Shown here: one piece after another, positions 8,446 to 16,828 of the stretch | Layout: the number at the start of each line of letters is the position of its first letter | How positions within the stretch are numbered: position 1 is the stretch's first letter | From: an uncultured bacterium | Lineage (GTDB): Bacteria; Armatimonadota; Hebobacteria; CAIYQO01 | Assembly: GCA_903928345.1 (NCBI GenBank) | Contig: CAIYQO010000208.1 | Span: forward strand, 1 to 64,000 | DNA: 64,000 nucleotides | Direction of reading: 5' to 3' | Program-made: the position numbers and the translations under genes | Notes under the pieces: generated by a model | Seen by the model: the letters and a program-made list of their open reading frames with translations, nothing else | What the model was told of the DNA's origin: nothing | The model's database searches: none

Positions 8446-9575
8446 CCCAAAAACCCCCGTATCAGCTTCGTCATCTCCTCATGCTCCAGCAAAAACGCGT
8501 CGTGGCCGGAGGGGGATTCGATTTCGACGAAGCTGACGTCGAGGCCGTTGAAGCGCAGCGCGCGCACCAACTCGCGCGCCTGGGCGGTGGGGAACAGCCA
8601 GTCGGAGGTGTAGGACATCACCAGGAAGCGCGCCTGCGCCACGGCCATGGCATTGGTCAGCGTGCCCGCCACCGCGCCCAGGTCGAAGTAGTCCATCGCC
8701 TTGGTGATATATAGATACGAGTTGGCGTCAAAGCGCTTCACGAACTCGTCGCCCTGGTAGTGCAGGTACGTCTCCACCGAGAACTCCGGGTCGAAATTCC
8801 ACGCGTAATCCTCGGCGTGGCGCAGTTGTCGCCCGAATTTCTGGTGCATCGACGCTTCCGACAGATAGGTGATGTGCGCCACCATGCGCGCCACCGCCAG
8901 GCCGTTGGTCGGCAGCTCCCCGCCGTAGTAGTGGCCCTCTTGCCAGTGCGGATCGCTCATGATCGCCGCGCGGCCCACCGCGTTGAAGCCGATGCTCATC
9001 GCCGACAGCCGGTGCGTGGTGGCGATGGGGATGCAGTGGGCCACCCGCTCCGGGTAGGCCGTCGCCCATTGCAGCGCCTGCATGCCGCCCATCGAGCCGC
9101 CCGTGACGGCGTACCAGCGCGGAATGTCCAGGGCGTCCATCAGCAAGCGCTGGGCATTGACCATATCGCCGATGGTGATGATGGGGAAGGCCATCGCATA
9201 CGGTTCCCCGGTGGCGGGATTCACGCACTTCGGCCCGGTGCTGCCCATGCACCCGCCGATGATGTTGGCGCAGAGCACGAAGTAGCGCGTGGTGTCGAAT
9301 GCTTTCCCGGGGCCGACCATCACGTCCCACCAGCCGGGTTTGCGGTCGTCGGGCGTGTGGAAGCCCGCCACGTGGGCGTCGCCGGAGAGCGCGTGCAGGA
9401 TGAGGATGGCGTTGTCTCGCGCGGCGTTGAGCGTGCCGTACGTCTCGTAGGCCAGCGTCAACGGCCCGAGCTGCTGCCCGGATTCCAGGGGCAGCGTGCC
9501 GTCGTGATGAAAATATTGCGTCTGCACCAACCCCACGCACAAGGGATCGGTGTACGAGTAGGTGTCCAGCGCCAT
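8442..9575 (-). CDS. metX: Homoserine O-acyltransferase
   Basis: MetX acylates homoserine, usually with acetyl-CoA, in methionine synthesis. The 377-residue alpha/beta hydrolase-fold product has the nucleophile Ser161 in GGSMGG. It also has Asp in SYTSDWLFP and His in SGHDAFLLEHEE, which complete the triad. LSGDAHVAGFH and the NxxGxxxGSTGP-like block are family hallmarks. Acetyl versus succinyl specificity cannot be read safely here. There is no ribosome site. A TATACT box sits 7 bases before the ATG, so the mRNA is probably leaderless. The stop codon overlaps that of murB. Confidence 0.93.
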   Translation of the reverse strand: MALDTYSYTDPLCVGLVQTQYFHHDGTLPLESGQQLGPLTLAYETYGTLNAARDNAILILHALSGDAHVAGFHTPDDRKPGWWDVMVGPGKAFDTTRYFVLCANIIGGCMGSTGPKCVNPATGEPYAMAFPIITIGDMVNAQRLLMDALDIPRWYAVTGGSMGGMQALQWATAYPERVAHCIPIATTHRLSAMSIGFNAVGRAAIMSDPHWQEGHYYGGELPTNGLAVARMVAHITYLSEASMHQKFGRQLRHAEDYAWNFDPEFSVETYLHYQGDEFVKRFDANSYLYITKAMDYFDLGAVAGTLTNAMAVAQARFLVMSYTSDWLFPTAQARELVRALRFNGLDVSFVEIESPSGHDAFLLEHEEMTKLIRGFLG

Positions 9576-9582
9576 CGGAAAC

Positions 9583-9588
9583 AGTATA
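9583..9588 (-). promoter_or_regulatory. -10 box directly upstream of metX (leaderless)
   Basis: TATACT on the minus strand ends 7 bases before the metX ATG at 9575. Transcription would begin at or one base before the start codon. No clear -35 box and no Shine-Dalgarno site are visible. Confidence 0.6.
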
Positions 9589-9698
9589 GCGCAATCATGG
9601 ACATGGGGGAAGTGCGGCGTACGCGCGCGTTTTTCTGCTCCCCCTATAGGCGAAGCGGACGATTTACGCTAGAATGTGCAAAACCGCGATGGGGGTAC

Positions 9699-10469
9699 AT
9701 GATGTTCAAACGGATCGGCACCTTGATCAAGGGGTTCTTCAGTCTCTTCATCTCCGGCATCGAGAAGGAAAACCCGGAAGCGATCCTGGAAGCGGAGAAG
9801 GAAAACCTGCGCGCCCAGATCGCCAAGTACAACCAGGGATTGGCCGCCCACGCCGCGCTGTGCGAGCAGCTCAACGCGCGCATCCGCAACCTGACCACCG
9901 AAGAGCAGGATCTGCGCGCCAAAGCCTCCGCCAATCTGCGCGCGGGTAATCGCGAATTGGCCGGGCAATACGCGTTGCGCCTGCAGACCACCTCCTCCGA
10001 GCTGGTCGACTGTAAAAAGCAGCTCGACGCGTCGGAAGAAACGTACAAGCAACTCATCCAGGCGCGCGACACCTCGGTGCGTGCCGCACGCGAAAAGCTC
10101 GACTCCCTCAAGCGCAGCATCGACGAGATGAAGATCTCCCGCGCGCAGGCCGAACTCATGGAGATGGCCTCCGGCATGATCTCCCAGATCGGCGGCACCG
10201 GCGACTCCGTCAACCGGCTGCAGGATATGGTGGAAGAAGAGCGCACCAAGGCCGCCGGCCGCGCCCGCGTGGCGAAGGATTCCATGGATACCACCGGCAT
10301 CCAGATGAAGGAAGCCGAAACGAAGGCGCTGGCCGATCAGGCGCTGGCCGACTTCGCCGCCAAAGAAGGCATCCAGCTCGATCCTGCCACCCCCGCCGCC
10401 GCCGATGCCGGCACGGACAGCGCCCCCAAAACGATGGGGCCGGTGTCGGAAACGACGCCGGGAAGCTGA
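9699..10469 (+). CDS. pspA: PspA/IM30-family membrane-stress protein
   Basis: PspA proteins are ESCRT-III-like coiled coils that bind and protect the inner membrane. The 256-residue product starts with an amphipathic helix (MMFKRIGTLIKGFFSLF). Long heptad-rich coils run from about 25 to 200, with the early PspA-like segment NPEAILEAEKENLR. It ends in a disordered Ala/Pro tail, longer than in Escherichia PspA (222 residues). The start is at one of two adjacent ATGs (9699 or 9702) behind GGGGG. A AAA+ ATPase gene follows 80 bases later on the same strand. A TAGAAT box at 9669 is a possible promoter. Confidence 0.85.
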   Translation: MMFKRIGTLIKGFFSLFISGIEKENPEAILEAEKENLRAQIAKYNQGLAAHAALCEQLNARIRNLTTEEQDLRAKASANLRAGNRELAGQYALRLQTTSSELVDCKKQLDASEETYKQLIQARDTSVRAAREKLDSLKRSIDEMKISRAQAELMEMASGMISQIGGTGDSVNRLQDMVEEERTKAAGRARVAKDSMDTTGIQMKEAETKALADQALADFAAKEGIQLDPATPAAADAGTDSAPKTMGPVSETTPGS

Positions 10470-10504
10470 CCCCGCCGCGGCGGTGCATAATCGTGATTCG
10501 TCCG

Positions 10505-10527
10505 CAGCCGGCCTGAGGTCGGCTGCG
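10505..10527 (+). other. Hairpin between pspA and the AAA+ gene
   Basis: GCAGCCG at 10505 pairs with CGGCTGC ending at 10527. No T-run follows, so it is more likely a processing or attenuation hairpin than a terminator. Its position would let it set the ratio of the two gene products. Confidence 0.45.
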
Positions 10528-10549
10528 TGCCTTCGCTGATGGAGCAGCC

Positions 10550-12256
10550 ATGAACGCCAACAACATCGCCCCCGCCCCTGCCGTGCCCATGCCCGCGTGG
10601 GCCACGGACCTCATCGCGCAGTACGAGAGCGACGCGGCCAACCAGTTCATTCTGTACGGCAACGTCAACGACCGGCTGCTCCTCCCGCTGCCGCCCGCCG
10701 GGGAGATCGGCACGCTCACCGACTTTCTGCTGCGCGTGCTGCTGGCGCGCTTCGACGTGATCCTCAGCTACGACCTGGGCAACGGCATCCGCATCGAAAA
10801 GGGTGGGCCCATCTTCTCCCAGTGGCCGTACTTCAAGGACAACCCGGAGTTCCCGCGCGCGCCGCGGCAGGCGGTGGAAACGCTCACGCGCTACTTCCGC
10901 TACACCGCCAACCTCGCCAAACTCGGACACGACCGCGTGCAGGTGGGGTGCTACATCAAGTCCGCCGACCTGGTGGCGCCCAACGTGGGCGGCGGTGTGG
11001 CCTACGACCTGAGTGCGCTGGCGCTGCTTATGCGCGACTGGTCCGCCGACAGCCTGCTCACCGGGCACTCCCTCGCGACGTTCCTCATCACCGAGAACCT
11101 GAACGATCTCCACCCGCTGCTGGTGAACAACACCCGCGCCTCGCGCAATAAGATCACCCTGCCCGACGCGAGCGACCTGCGCACCGTCTTCGGCGTCTTC
11201 GCCGCGCGCTACCCCACGGCACTGCAGGCGTATACGCAAAACCTCGCCACCCCCGCCGAGCAGCTCGCCGGCGCCACGCTGAGTTCCATCGAATCGCTGC
11301 TCAAGGAGAAGGAGCACGCGCGCACCCCGCTGACCGGCGACGACCTGCTGCGCCTGAAAAAGGAGCTGGTGGAGAACGACTGCAACGGGCTCATCGAATT
11401 CATCGACCCCAAACGCACGCTGGACGACCTCTCCGGGCAGCAGGCGATCAAGGATTGGCTGCGCCAGGACTTCCACCTCTGGAAGATGAACGACTTGCGT
11501 GCGCTGCCCATGGGCTACCTGCTCTGCGGCCCGGTGGGTACCGGCAAAACCTTCATGGTGGAGTGCCTGGCCGGCGAGGCGGGCGTGCCGGTGGTGAAGC
11601 TGAAAAACTTCCGCGACAAGTGGGTGGGCAGCACCGAGGGCAACCTGGAGCGCATCTTTCGCCTGCTCCACGCGCTGGGCCGCTGCGTCGTCTTTATCGA
11701 CGAGGCCGACCAGGCGCTGGGCAAGCGCGACTCCGGCAACGACGACGGCGGTCTCTCCGGGCGCATCTACGCCATGGTCGCCGCCGAGATGAGCGACACC
11801 AACAACCGCGGCAAAATCCTCTGGGTGCTCGCGTCCAGCCGCCCCGACCTCATCGAGGTGGACCTGAAACGCCCGGGCCGCATCGACGTAAAGATCCCCA
11901 TCTTCCCCACTACTACGGTGGAGGAGGGCTTCAAACTCATCCAGGGGTTGTGCAAGCGGCGCGAGCTGACCCTCGACGACGCGGCCTTCGACACCCTGAA
12001 AGCCGACCTGCCGCTCCTCCTCACCCCCGGCGCCGCCGAAACGCTGGTAGTGAAGGTCTACCGCCTCTCGCGCACGCAAAACCTCGCCCCCGCCGACGCC
12101 CTGAGCGCTTGCCTGAAAGAATACCAACCCCCCGTCGCCCCCGAGGTGATGGATTTCCAGATCAAACTCGCCATCCAGGAAGCCAGCGACCTTACCTTCG
12201 TGCCGGAGATCTTCCACCCGAAACCGGCGGCGAAAGCGAAGGCGAAGAAGGAATAG
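10550..12256 (+). CDS. AAA+ ATPase linked to PspA
   Basis: The 568-residue product has a ~300-residue N-terminal part of unknown fold and then a AAA+ module. Walker A is GPVGTGKT at 327-334. Walker B is VVFIDEAD, with Asp384 and Glu385. An LKRPGRIDVKI segment carries the likely arginine finger. No protease motif is present, so it should be a remodelling or unfolding ATPase. It lies downstream of pspA on the same strand. From memory, PspA-AAA+ pairs recur in diverse bacteria, where the ATPase is thought to work on PspA polymers. The start is ATG 10550 behind GGAG. The tail is Lys/Ala-rich. Confidence 0.85.
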   Translation: MNANNIAPAPAVPMPAWATDLIAQYESDAANQFILYGNVNDRLLLPLPPAGEIGTLTDFLLRVLLARFDVILSYDLGNGIRIEKGGPIFSQWPYFKDNPEFPRAPRQAVETLTRYFRYTANLAKLGHDRVQVGCYIKSADLVAPNVGGGVAYDLSALALLMRDWSADSLLTGHSLATFLITENLNDLHPLLVNNTRASRNKITLPDASDLRTVFGVFAARYPTALQAYTQNLATPAEQLAGATLSSIESLLKEKEHARTPLTGDDLLRLKKELVENDCNGLIEFIDPKRTLDDLSGQQAIKDWLRQDFHLWKMNDLRALPMGYLLCGPVGTGKTFMVECLAGEAGVPVVKLKNFRDKWVGSTEGNLERIFRLLHALGRCVVFIDEADQALGKRDSGNDDGGLSGRIYAMVAAEMSDTNNRGKILWVLASSRPDLIEVDLKRPGRIDVKIPIFPTTTVEEGFKLIQGLCKRRELTLDDAAFDTLKADLPLLLTPGAAETLVVKVYRLSRTQNLAPADALSACLKEYQPPVAPEVMDFQIKLAIQEASDLTFVPEIFHPKPAAKAKAKKE

Positions 12257-12276
12257 GGCTCTCCCCAGCGAAAATA

Positions 12277-12315
12277 AACGGCCTGTGCGTCGATCCCTCA
12301 AACGCACAGGCCGTT
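12277..12315. terminator. Two-way terminator between the AAA+ gene and glyA
   Basis: The 14-base arms 12277-12290 and 12302-12315 are exact complements (AACGGCCTGTGCGT and its partner) around an 11-base loop. T-rich sequence follows on the plus side and A-rich sequence precedes, so it can serve both facing genes. The terminator at 44468-44505 reuses nearly the same stem. Confidence 0.8.
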
Positions 12316-12340
12316 CGTGTTTTGCTGATTACAGGGAGCC

Positions 12341-13606
12341 TTACACAAACTCCCCCTCGCGCGCCATGTAGTCGTAGATGGGAAACTTGGCGCAGAGGTC
12401 GATGACTTTGGCGCGTACTTCGGCACGCAGGTCGAGGTTTTGCGGGCAGGCTAGCACGTCAGCGATCCAGTTGGCGACCTGCACCATCTCCGGCACGAGC
12501 ATCCCGCGCGAGGTGAGCACGGGGGAGCCGGGGCGGATGCCGGAGCCCAGCGTGGGCGGCTGCGGGTCGAAGGGGATGGTGTTGAAGTTGGCGATGATGT
12601 TCGCCTCGCGCAGCAGGTTGGCCCCTTCGCGGCCTGTCAGCCCCTGCGGGCGCAGGTCGACGAGCATTAGGTGGTTGTCCGTGCCGTCGGAGACAAGGCG
12701 GAAGCCGCGCACCTTGAAGGTGTTCGCCAGCGCCTGCGCGTTGGCCAGCACCTGCTGCTGATAGGCCGCGAACTCCGGCTGCATCGCCTCGTGGAACATC
12801 ACCGCCTTGGCGGCGATCACGTGCATCAGCGGGCCGGCCTGCACGCCGGGGAAGACCGCTTTGTCAATCGTCTTGGCCAGCTCCTGCCGGCAGAGGATGA
12901 AGGCGCCGCGCGGGCCGCGCATCGTTTTGTGCGTGGTGCTGGTCACCACGTCCGCATATGGCACCGGGCTCGGGTGCACCCCGGCGGCCACTAACCCGGC
13001 GATATGCGCCATGTCGGCCACCAGGTACGCGCCCACCTTGTCGGCGATGGCGCGGAAACGCGCGAAATCCAGCGTGCGCGGGTAGGCGCTGGCGCCCACC
13101 ACGATCATCTTCGGCTCGTGCTCACGCGCCAGCGCTTCCACCTGGTCGTAATCGATCTGCTCCGTCGCGCGGTCCACGCCGTACCCGACGAAGTGGTAAT
13201 ACCGGCCGGAGAAGTTGAAGCGGTTGCCGTGCGACAGGTGGCCGCCCTGGTCGAGCGCCATGGCGAGCACGGTGTCGCCGTGTTCGAGCAGGCCGTAATA
13301 CACGGCCATGTTCGCCTGCGTGCCGCTCACCGGCTGCACGTTGGCGTGGTCGGCGCCGAACAGCGTCTTCGCCCGCGCGATGGCCAACTGCTCCACGTCG
13401 TCCACGAATTCACACCCGTGGTAGTAGCGCGCGCTCGGATACCCCTCCGCGTATTTGTTCGTCATGATCGAGCCGGTAGCGGCCATCACGGCGCGGCTGG
13501 CGTAGTTCTCAGAAGGGATCATGATCAGCGTCTGCTGCTGGCGCTGCAGCTCCCGGTCAAAAATGGCGGCCACATCGGGGTCGACGGTGCGTAATGTGCG
13601 CTCCAT
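12341..13606 (-). CDS. glyA: Serine hydroxymethyltransferase
   Basis: GlyA interconverts serine and glycine with tetrahydrofolate, supplying one-carbon units. The 421-residue product has the usual length. The pyridoxal-phosphate lysine is Lys227 in [13 protein letters not shown]. Early markers are IPSENYAS and the NKYAEGYP block. The start is ATG 13606 behind AAAGGAA; the frame is open for 91 more codons only because it crosses a G-rich repeat. A TTGCCC-17-TACAAT promoter (13634-13662) precedes it. It is divergent from trpB, a serine user, though shared control is only an inference. Confidence 0.96.
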   Translation of the reverse strand: MERTLRTVDPDVAAIFDRELQRQQQTLIMIPSENYASRAVMAATGSIMTNKYAEGYPSARYYHGCEFVDDVEQLAIARAKTLFGADHANVQPVSGTQANMAVYYGLLEHGDTVLAMALDQGGHLSHGNRFNFSGRYYHFVGYGVDRATEQIDYDQVEALAREHEPKMIVVGASAYPRTLDFARFRAIADKVGAYLVADMAHIAGLVAAGVHPSPVPYADVVTSTTHKTMRGPRGAFILCRQELAKTIDKAVFPGVQAGPLMHVIAAKAVMFHEAMQPEFAAYQQQVLANAQALANTFKVRGFRLVSDGTDNHLMLVDLRPQGLTGREGANLLREANIIANFNTIPFDPQPPTLGSGIRPGSPVLTSRGMLVPEMVQVANWIADVLACPQNLDLRAEVRAKVIDLCAKFPIYDYMAREGEFV

Positions 13607-13633
13607 GAAGGTTCCTTTCAACGGTGTCACGAT

Positions 13634-13662
13634 ATTGTACCACGCATGCCATTGCCGGGCAA
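13634..13662 (-). promoter_or_regulatory. Promoter of glyA
   Basis: Read on the minus strand, TTGCCC (13662-13657) and TACAAT (13639-13634) are separated by 17 bases. The start of transcription falls about 20 bases before the glyA ATG, leaving room for the AAAGGAA ribosome site. Confidence 0.7.
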
Positions 13663-13675
13663 ACGGTGGGAAAGT

Positions 13676-13808
13676 GAGAATGGGGGAAAGGGGGATGGGG
13701 AGAATGGGGGATTGGGGGCGGGGCGCGCTGCTTACGGGAAACCTTTCCTGGACGCGTCCCCCCATTCTCCCTTTCCCCCATTCTCCCGTCCCCGTCCCCG
13801 TCCCCCCG
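13676..13808. repeat. G-rich inverted repeat between divergent glyA and trpB
   Basis: The left half (13676-13728) is made of AGAATGGGGG and AAGGGGG units. The right half (13756-13808) is the complementary C-rich series. Several GGGG runs per arm could form a quadruplex on one strand or one long hairpin. It lies between the glyA promoter and the -35 box of trpB. A related, more decayed element is at 57817-57955. Confidence 0.75.
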
Positions 13809-13809
13809 T

Positions 13810-13839
13810 TTGACGCACCTTCCCCAATCGGCCTATAAT
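13810..13839 (+). promoter_or_regulatory. Promoter of trpB
   Basis: TTGACG at 13810-13815 and TATAAT at 13834-13839 are separated by 18 bases. Its -35 box begins two bases after the G-rich inverted repeat ends. Confidence 0.7.
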
Positions 13840-13873
13840 CGCTATATCGATTTTTCGGGAAAAGGATGGCCGG

Positions 13874-15088
13874 GTGCAACCTGACGTGCGAGAAACCCCA
13901 GCGATGCCTGACGAACGCGGTTACTTCGGCGCGTTCGGGGGCTGCTACGTACCGGAGACGTTGAAGACGCCGCTGGAAGAACTAGCCGCGGCCTACGCGG
14001 CGGCGACGGCGGACCCGGCCTTCCAGGCGGAGCTGGACGGCTATCTGACCCGCTACGTGGGGCGGCCCACGCTGCTGTATGCGGCGGCCAACCTCACCCG
14101 GCACTTCGGCGGGGCGACCATCCTGCTCAAGCGCGAAGACCTCTGCCATACCGGCTCGCACAAGCTCAACAACGTACTCGGGCAGGTGCTGCTGGCCAAA
14201 CGCATGGGCAAACCGCGCGTCATCGCGGAGACCGGCGCCGGTCAGCACGGCGTGGCCACCGCCACCATCGCCGCCCTCTTCGGCCTCTCCTGCACCATTT
14301 ACATGGGCGCGGAGGACGTGGAACGCCAGGCGCTCAACGTCTTCCGTATGCGTCTCCTCGGCGCCGAGGTGATCCCCGTCACCAGCGGCAGTCAGACCCT
14401 CAAGGACGCCATCAACGAGGCCTTCCGTGACTGGGTGACCAACCTCACCTCCACCTTTTACGTCTTCGGCACCGCCGCCGGGCCTGACCCGTACCCGCGC
14501 ATGGTGCGCGACTTCCAGCGCGTCATCAGCGTGGAAATCAAGGCGCAAATGCAGGCGGCATACGGCAAGCTGCCCGACGCGGTGGTGGCGTGCGTGGGCG
14601 GGGGCAGCAATGCCATTGGCTCCTTCGCCGCCTTCATCGACGACCCGTCGGTCGCTCTCTACGGCGTGGAGGCGGGCGGCTTCGGGTTGGATACCGGCAA
14701 GCACTCCGCCACCCTCACCGCGGGCCGCCCCGGCGTACTGCACGGCAGCCACAGCTTCCTGCTGCAGGATGCCCACGGGCAGATCATCGAGACGCATTCC
14801 ATCTCCGCCGGCCTCGATTACCCCGGCGTGGGGCCGCAGCACAGCCACCTGAAAGCCACCGGGCGCGCAACATACCTCTCCGTCACCGACGACCAGGTGC
14901 TCGACACCTTCGGGCTCCTCTGCCGCACGGAGGGTATCCTCCCGGCGCTGGAAAGCACCCACGCGGTCGCCGCTCTCAGCACGCTGGCCCCCGCCCTTGG
15001 CGCGGGCAAGCATATCGTCGTCACCCTGTCCGGGCGTGGAGATAAAGATGTCCAACACGTGCAGCGCCACCTCGACGCGCGCCACTGA
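13874..15088 (+). CDS. trpB: Tryptophan synthase beta chain
   Basis: TrpB joins indole with serine to make tryptophan, using pyridoxal phosphate. The 404-residue product has the normal length. The PLP lysine is Lys97 in HTGSHKLNN. The catalytic Glu119 is in [10 protein letters not shown], and the phosphate loop is GGGSNAIG. The start is GTG 13874 behind AAAGGA; ATG 13904 is an alternative that would trim ten residues. No trpA follows. Instead, an unrelated membrane protein gene overlaps the last 41 bases. The alpha subunit must be elsewhere, or TrpB works on free indole. Confidence 0.95.
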   Translation: MQPDVRETPAMPDERGYFGAFGGCYVPETLKTPLEELAAAYAAATADPAFQAELDGYLTRYVGRPTLLYAAANLTRHFGGATILLKREDLCHTGSHKLNNVLGQVLLAKRMGKPRVIAETGAGQHGVATATIAALFGLSCTIYMGAEDVERQALNVFRMRLLGAEVIPVTSGSQTLKDAINEAFRDWVTNLTSTFYVFGTAAGPDPYPRMVRDFQRVISVEIKAQMQAAYGKLPDAVVACVGGGSNAIGSFAAFIDDPSVALYGVEAGGFGLDTGKHSATLTAGRPGVLHGSHSFLLQDAHGQIIETHSISAGLDYPGVGPQHSHLKATGRATYLSVTDDQVLDTFGLLCRTEGILPALESTHAVAALSTLAPALGAGKHIVVTLSGRGDKDVQHVQRHLDARH

Positions 15089-16091
15089 ACCTCGACGTCG
15101 GCCATGGCGCCTGCTGCTGGCACTGCTGCTCCTCGTCGTCGGCGCGGCCGACGTCTACTTTGACGTGCTGCCCGCCTACCACCGCTACCGCGCCGACAGC
15201 TTCAGCGCCTACCTGCCTTCCGCCGGCGTGATCGCCGAGGAAGTGGAGAGCCGGCTGGCGGACACCGACAACGACGACCCCAAGCTCGACGAACCGATTC
15301 TGCTGGTGCTGGGACAGGACGAGCAGTTGGCGGCGGCGCGCGTGTGGTCGCAGGACGGCGTCGAGCTGTGCGTCACGACGCGCGACAACGTGCCCGGCGC
15401 CCCGGCACCCACCCCCGACTTCGACCCCCTGCGCGCACGGCTCAAGGACGCCGCGTGGATGGACCAGGCGCAGCACCTGCAGGCGCTGGCCGCGGCGGAA
15501 GGCCGCGTGGTGGACACCCTGGACATCCCCACCGCGGACAACCGCAACGACGCGCTGGTGCAGCAGGACTCGGCGCTGCAACTGGCCAACACGCTGACGG
15601 GTAATCATCCCGCCCTGACCCCCGCCCTGACGGCGATGAACGCGGCGATGGACAAGCTCTCCGACGACACCCCGCGGGACTGGGCGCAGGCGCAACAGTC
15701 GGCGCGCGACGCGCAAGCCACCATGAGCGACGTGCTGGAGACGTACCGCGCGCAAGGCGACGACGTGCTGCCCGCGCCCGCGCTCGCCGCATTAGCCCCC
15801 GCGCCGGCATCCTGGCTCGCCCGCCTCTTTCCCGAGGTGCACACGCGCCGCGTACTCGTGCCCCTCTTCGCCCCCGCGGCGACCGCCGACGGCACCGGCA
15901 CCGGCATCGGCTTTGCGGAAGCCCTCTTCTACGACCGCCCCGTCGACTTCGTCATTGACCTCGGCTGGCACGCCTACCCCCTCCCCGCCTGCCTCCTCGC
16001 GCTCCTCGCCGTCGTCATTATCCGCCGCCGCCGTCGCGTGATAGAGGACATGCCCGAAGTCGCGGAAATCGCCGACGAGATGGAATTCTGA
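15048..16091 (+). CDS. Membrane protein of unknown function overlapping trpB
   Basis: The 347-residue product has one hydrophobic segment near residues 21-39 after an Arg-rich head. A long, mostly acidic and Ala-rich soluble region follows, and a second hydrophobic segment near the end is capped by RRRRR. The bulk probably lies outside the membrane, held at both ends. I recognise no family. The start is ATG 15048 behind GGAG, inside trpB in another frame, so translation may be coupled to trpB. Confidence 0.65.
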   Translation: MSNTCSATSTRATEPRRRPWRLLLALLLLVVGAADVYFDVLPAYHRYRADSFSAYLPSAGVIAEEVESRLADTDNDDPKLDEPILLVLGQDEQLAAARVWSQDGVELCVTTRDNVPGAPAPTPDFDPLRARLKDAAWMDQAQHLQALAAAEGRVVDTLDIPTADNRNDALVQQDSALQLANTLTGNHPALTPALTAMNAAMDKLSDDTPRDWAQAQQSARDAQATMSDVLETYRAQGDDVLPAPALAALAPAPASWLARLFPEVHTRRVLVPLFAPAATADGTGTGIGFAEALFYDRPVDFVIDLGWHAYPLPACLLALLAVVIIRRRRRVIEDMPEVAEIADEMEF

Positions 16092-16118
16092 CCCCCGTCT
16101 CACTCCTTCGTCGTGTAG

Positions 16119-16139
16119 GGTATGGGCGCCGTCCCATAC
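16119..16139 (+). terminator. Hairpin after the 15048 gene
   Basis: GGTATGGG at 16119 pairs with CCCATACC ending at 16139 around a short loop. The following T-run is weak. It is the only obvious end-of-transcript signal for the trpB unit. Confidence 0.5.
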
Positions 16140-16275
16140 CTGGTTACGACCGCATTATCCGATGGAGCAGAGAGAAAAGGGTGGCGGAATTTTGGGAGGG
16201 CGAGCGTCCCCGCGAGCCGCGTGCGGGTGTAAAATAATAACGAACCCTGGTTATTCGTTGGAGGGGAAAGTCGTG

Positions 16276-16761
16276 ATGCGTTTCCTGCGTTTTGGGCTCC
16301 TGGCGGCGCTGCTGGTTGCTGCCGTGGCGGTGTGGGCGGCAGCGCCGGTTGTCGGCACGTTGACGGCGAAGGGCGACGGCTCCCCGCGCTTCTTCCTGAC
16401 CAGTGGCACGGTGCAGATCACCGGCACCGGCCCGCTGTGCGCCTCGGAAAACGCGAAGATCGTCTTCTCGCAGGGGGCCTTGAAGGGTGTGGCGGGGAAG
16501 CTGGCCGGGGAGCCGGTGCTCTTCTACAACGACTTCCACGGCACCGCCACGGTCACCGGGGAGAACTTCAAAGTCGGCATGTATGGCAAAGAGATCACCA
16601 TCACCGCCAAAGGCATCGGCTACGCCAACTTCATCGGCACCGGCACCTATGCGGTGAATAACACCACTGACGACAAAGGCGTCGTTAACGGCGCCTGGGC
16701 CGATTGGAAGCATGCCGCCAAAGTGGTCGTCGGCGTGGTGGAGAGCACGCCGACGAAGTAG
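16276..16761 (+). CDS. Small secreted protein of unknown function
   Basis: The 161-residue product has a clear signal peptide (MRFLRFGLLAALLVAAVAVW, with cleavage near AAA-AP). A Gly/Thr-rich, probably all-beta domain follows (TLTAKGDGSPRFFLTSG, FHGTATVTGENFKV). I recognise no family. The start is ATG 16276, with GTG 16273 just before it; both follow GGAGGGG. It ends at a strong two-way terminator and stands alone. Confidence 0.7.
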   Translation: MRFLRFGLLAALLVAAVAVWAAAPVVGTLTAKGDGSPRFFLTSGTVQITGTGPLCASENAKIVFSQGALKGVAGKLAGEPVLFYNDFHGTATVTGENFKVGMYGKEITITAKGIGYANFIGTGTYAVNNTTDDKGVVNGAWADWKHAAKVVVGVVESTPTK

Positions 16762-16772
16762 TATCCTTTCGC

Positions 16773-16817
16773 ACCAACGACGAACCGCCGGTCCCTGGCC
16801 GGCGGTTCGTCGTTGGT
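16773..16817. terminator. Two-way terminator
   Basis: The 18-base arms 16773-16790 and 16800-16817 pair perfectly (ACCAACGACGAACCGCCG and complement) around a 9-base loop. It lies between two facing genes and is followed by CTTTAG on the plus strand. Confidence 0.8.
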
Positions 16818-16828
16818 CTTTAGTTCAT

